Part shown: piece by piece, positions 5,556-6,025 of the stretch
How positions within the stretch are numbered: the first letter of the stretch is position 1
Layout of the letters: the number at the start of each line of letters is the position of its first letter
From: DATBMY01 sp036554605
Lineage (GTDB): Bacteria; Acidobacteriota; Blastocatellia; UBA7656
Direction of reading: 5' to 3'
DNA length: 6,025 nucleotides
Assembly (NCBI GenBank): GCA_036554605.1
Contig: DATBMY010000479.1
Span: 1 to 6,025 of the forward strand
Position numbers and translations under genes: made by a program
Notes under the pieces: model-generated
What the model was told of the DNA's origin: nothing
The model's database searches: none
Seen by the model: the letters and a program-made list of their open reading frames with translations, nothing else

Positions 5556-6025
5556 TCAGTGCTTATGCGCGCTATCTACGAATGGGTATTGAGCGAGAAT
5601 TTGCTTGCCGCAATCAGGGCAGACGCTTCTACTGAAGGTCTCTTCGGTTTCCTCGCTCATGTGAGCTTCCAGTTGCTTCCACTCTCCCTTATCACTGCGA
5701 ATCCTCTGGCAATAAACACAGACGGGCAACATCTCTTTTAAGGCCCTTAGCTGGCCCAGCGTGTTTTGCAACTCGTGAATCAGCTTCTCTTTCTCTTTGG
5801 TGATCTGTTCGAGAGAAGCATACCCGGCCTCCAGTCTCTGGTTGAGGCCGGTTAACTGGCTTGTCCTTTCACTGACTCGCTTCTCCAACTCCTGGTTCGA
5901 GAGACGGAGTTGTTCTTCGGCTTTCTGCCGAGACTCATTGAGAGAACTGATCAATACAGCCACGATGACAAATAAAGCGAGCCACATAATATGTTCAAAC
6001 TCGCTGATCATTAGCGAAGCCGTCG
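5556..6025 (-). CDS. Membrane coiled-coil protein with CxxC zinc-ribbon-like tail, 5'-truncated
   Basis: The ATG at 6011 would give 151 residues, but it has no ribosome site and the frame stays open to the window edge (T-A-S-L before the Met). The real start is therefore probably outside, and this is a C-terminal fragment. Numbering from that Met: membrane helix at about 8-24 followed by SSLNESRQKAEEQ, the usual end of a DUF4118-type four-helix sensor domain; coiled coil at about 26-92; then the conserved module LKEMLPVCVYCQRIRSDKGEWKQLE with C98-x2-C101, and C131-P-D-C134 near the end. This four-Cys tail is often found after PAS, receiver or sensor domains in signalling proteins and may bind zinc. 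No histidine-kinase ATP-binding domain follows, so it is not a complete kinase. It probably senses or scaffolds at the inner membrane. It is likely co-transcribed with the MOSC gene. Confidence 0.75.
   Translation of the reverse strand, partial: TASLMISEFEHIMWLALFVIVAVLISSLNESRQKAEEQLRLSNQELEKRVSERTSQLTGLNQRLEAGYASLEQITKEKEKLIHELQNTLGQLRALKEMLPVCVYCQRIRSDKGEWKQLEAHMSEETEETFSRSVCPDCGKQILAQYPFVDSAHKH

Noticed and set aside
5556..6011. A complete 151-residue protein starting at the ATG at 6011
   Set aside because: No ribosome site, the frame is open beyond it, and the membrane helix at the start matches the end of a longer sensor domain. A truncated longer protein is more likely.
1..6025. CRISPR array, tRNA/rRNA gene, transposase or toxin-antitoxin pair
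   Set aside because: None was seen: no regularly spaced direct repeats, no cloverleaf-like sequence in the gaps, and no protein with such domains.

Overview
The window looks like ordinary chromosomal DNA of a GC-rich soil-type bacterium, most likely an acidobacterium. The main pointer is the gene at 1-1548. It encodes a permease with the architecture of the ADOP family (acidobacterial duplicated orphan permease), which is strongly expanded in Acidobacteriota. A soil Blastocatellia-like lineage would fit, but that is only a guess. ATA codons are used heavily for isoleucine (17 of 34 in the permease, hand count), which is unusual for a GC-rich genome.

Layout: (1) 1-1548 (+), the C-terminal 516 residues of an ADOP/MacB-like permease, cut by the window start. 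(2) 1546-1665, a 120-bp near-palindromic element of G-rich inverted arms around an A/T-rich hairpin; its outer TAG triplets are the stop codons of both flanking convergent genes. (3) A leftward cluster read in the order GNAT acetyltransferase (3449-2904), exported M28 zinc aminopeptidase (2836-2003), DUF427 protein (1944-1663). (4) 3450-3937, a divergent intergenic region with one candidate promoter facing each way and a structured leader of about 320 nt before the rightward gene. (5) 3938-4831 (+), an exported protein with two tandem ABM/NIPSNAP-like ferredoxin-fold halves. (6) 4838-4891, two tandem hairpins at the next convergent junction. (7) A leftward pair: a membrane coiled-coil/CxxC protein cut by the window end (6025-5556), followed 18 nt later by a MOSC-domain protein (5537-4887).

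How the genes may work together: the leftward pair is tightly spaced and probably co-transcribed. GNAT, M28 and DUF427 have gaps of 67 and 58 nt and may or may not form one transcript. No shared pathway can be read from these families. The general theme is housekeeping and accessory enzymes plus cell-envelope proteins.

I found no convincing new multi-gene system, mobile-element transposase, CRISPR array, tRNA or rRNA. The most interesting material is non-coding: the 120-bp palindrome that supplies both stop codons, its G-quadruplex-capable arm, and the hairpin-rich leader upstream of the duplicated exported protein.
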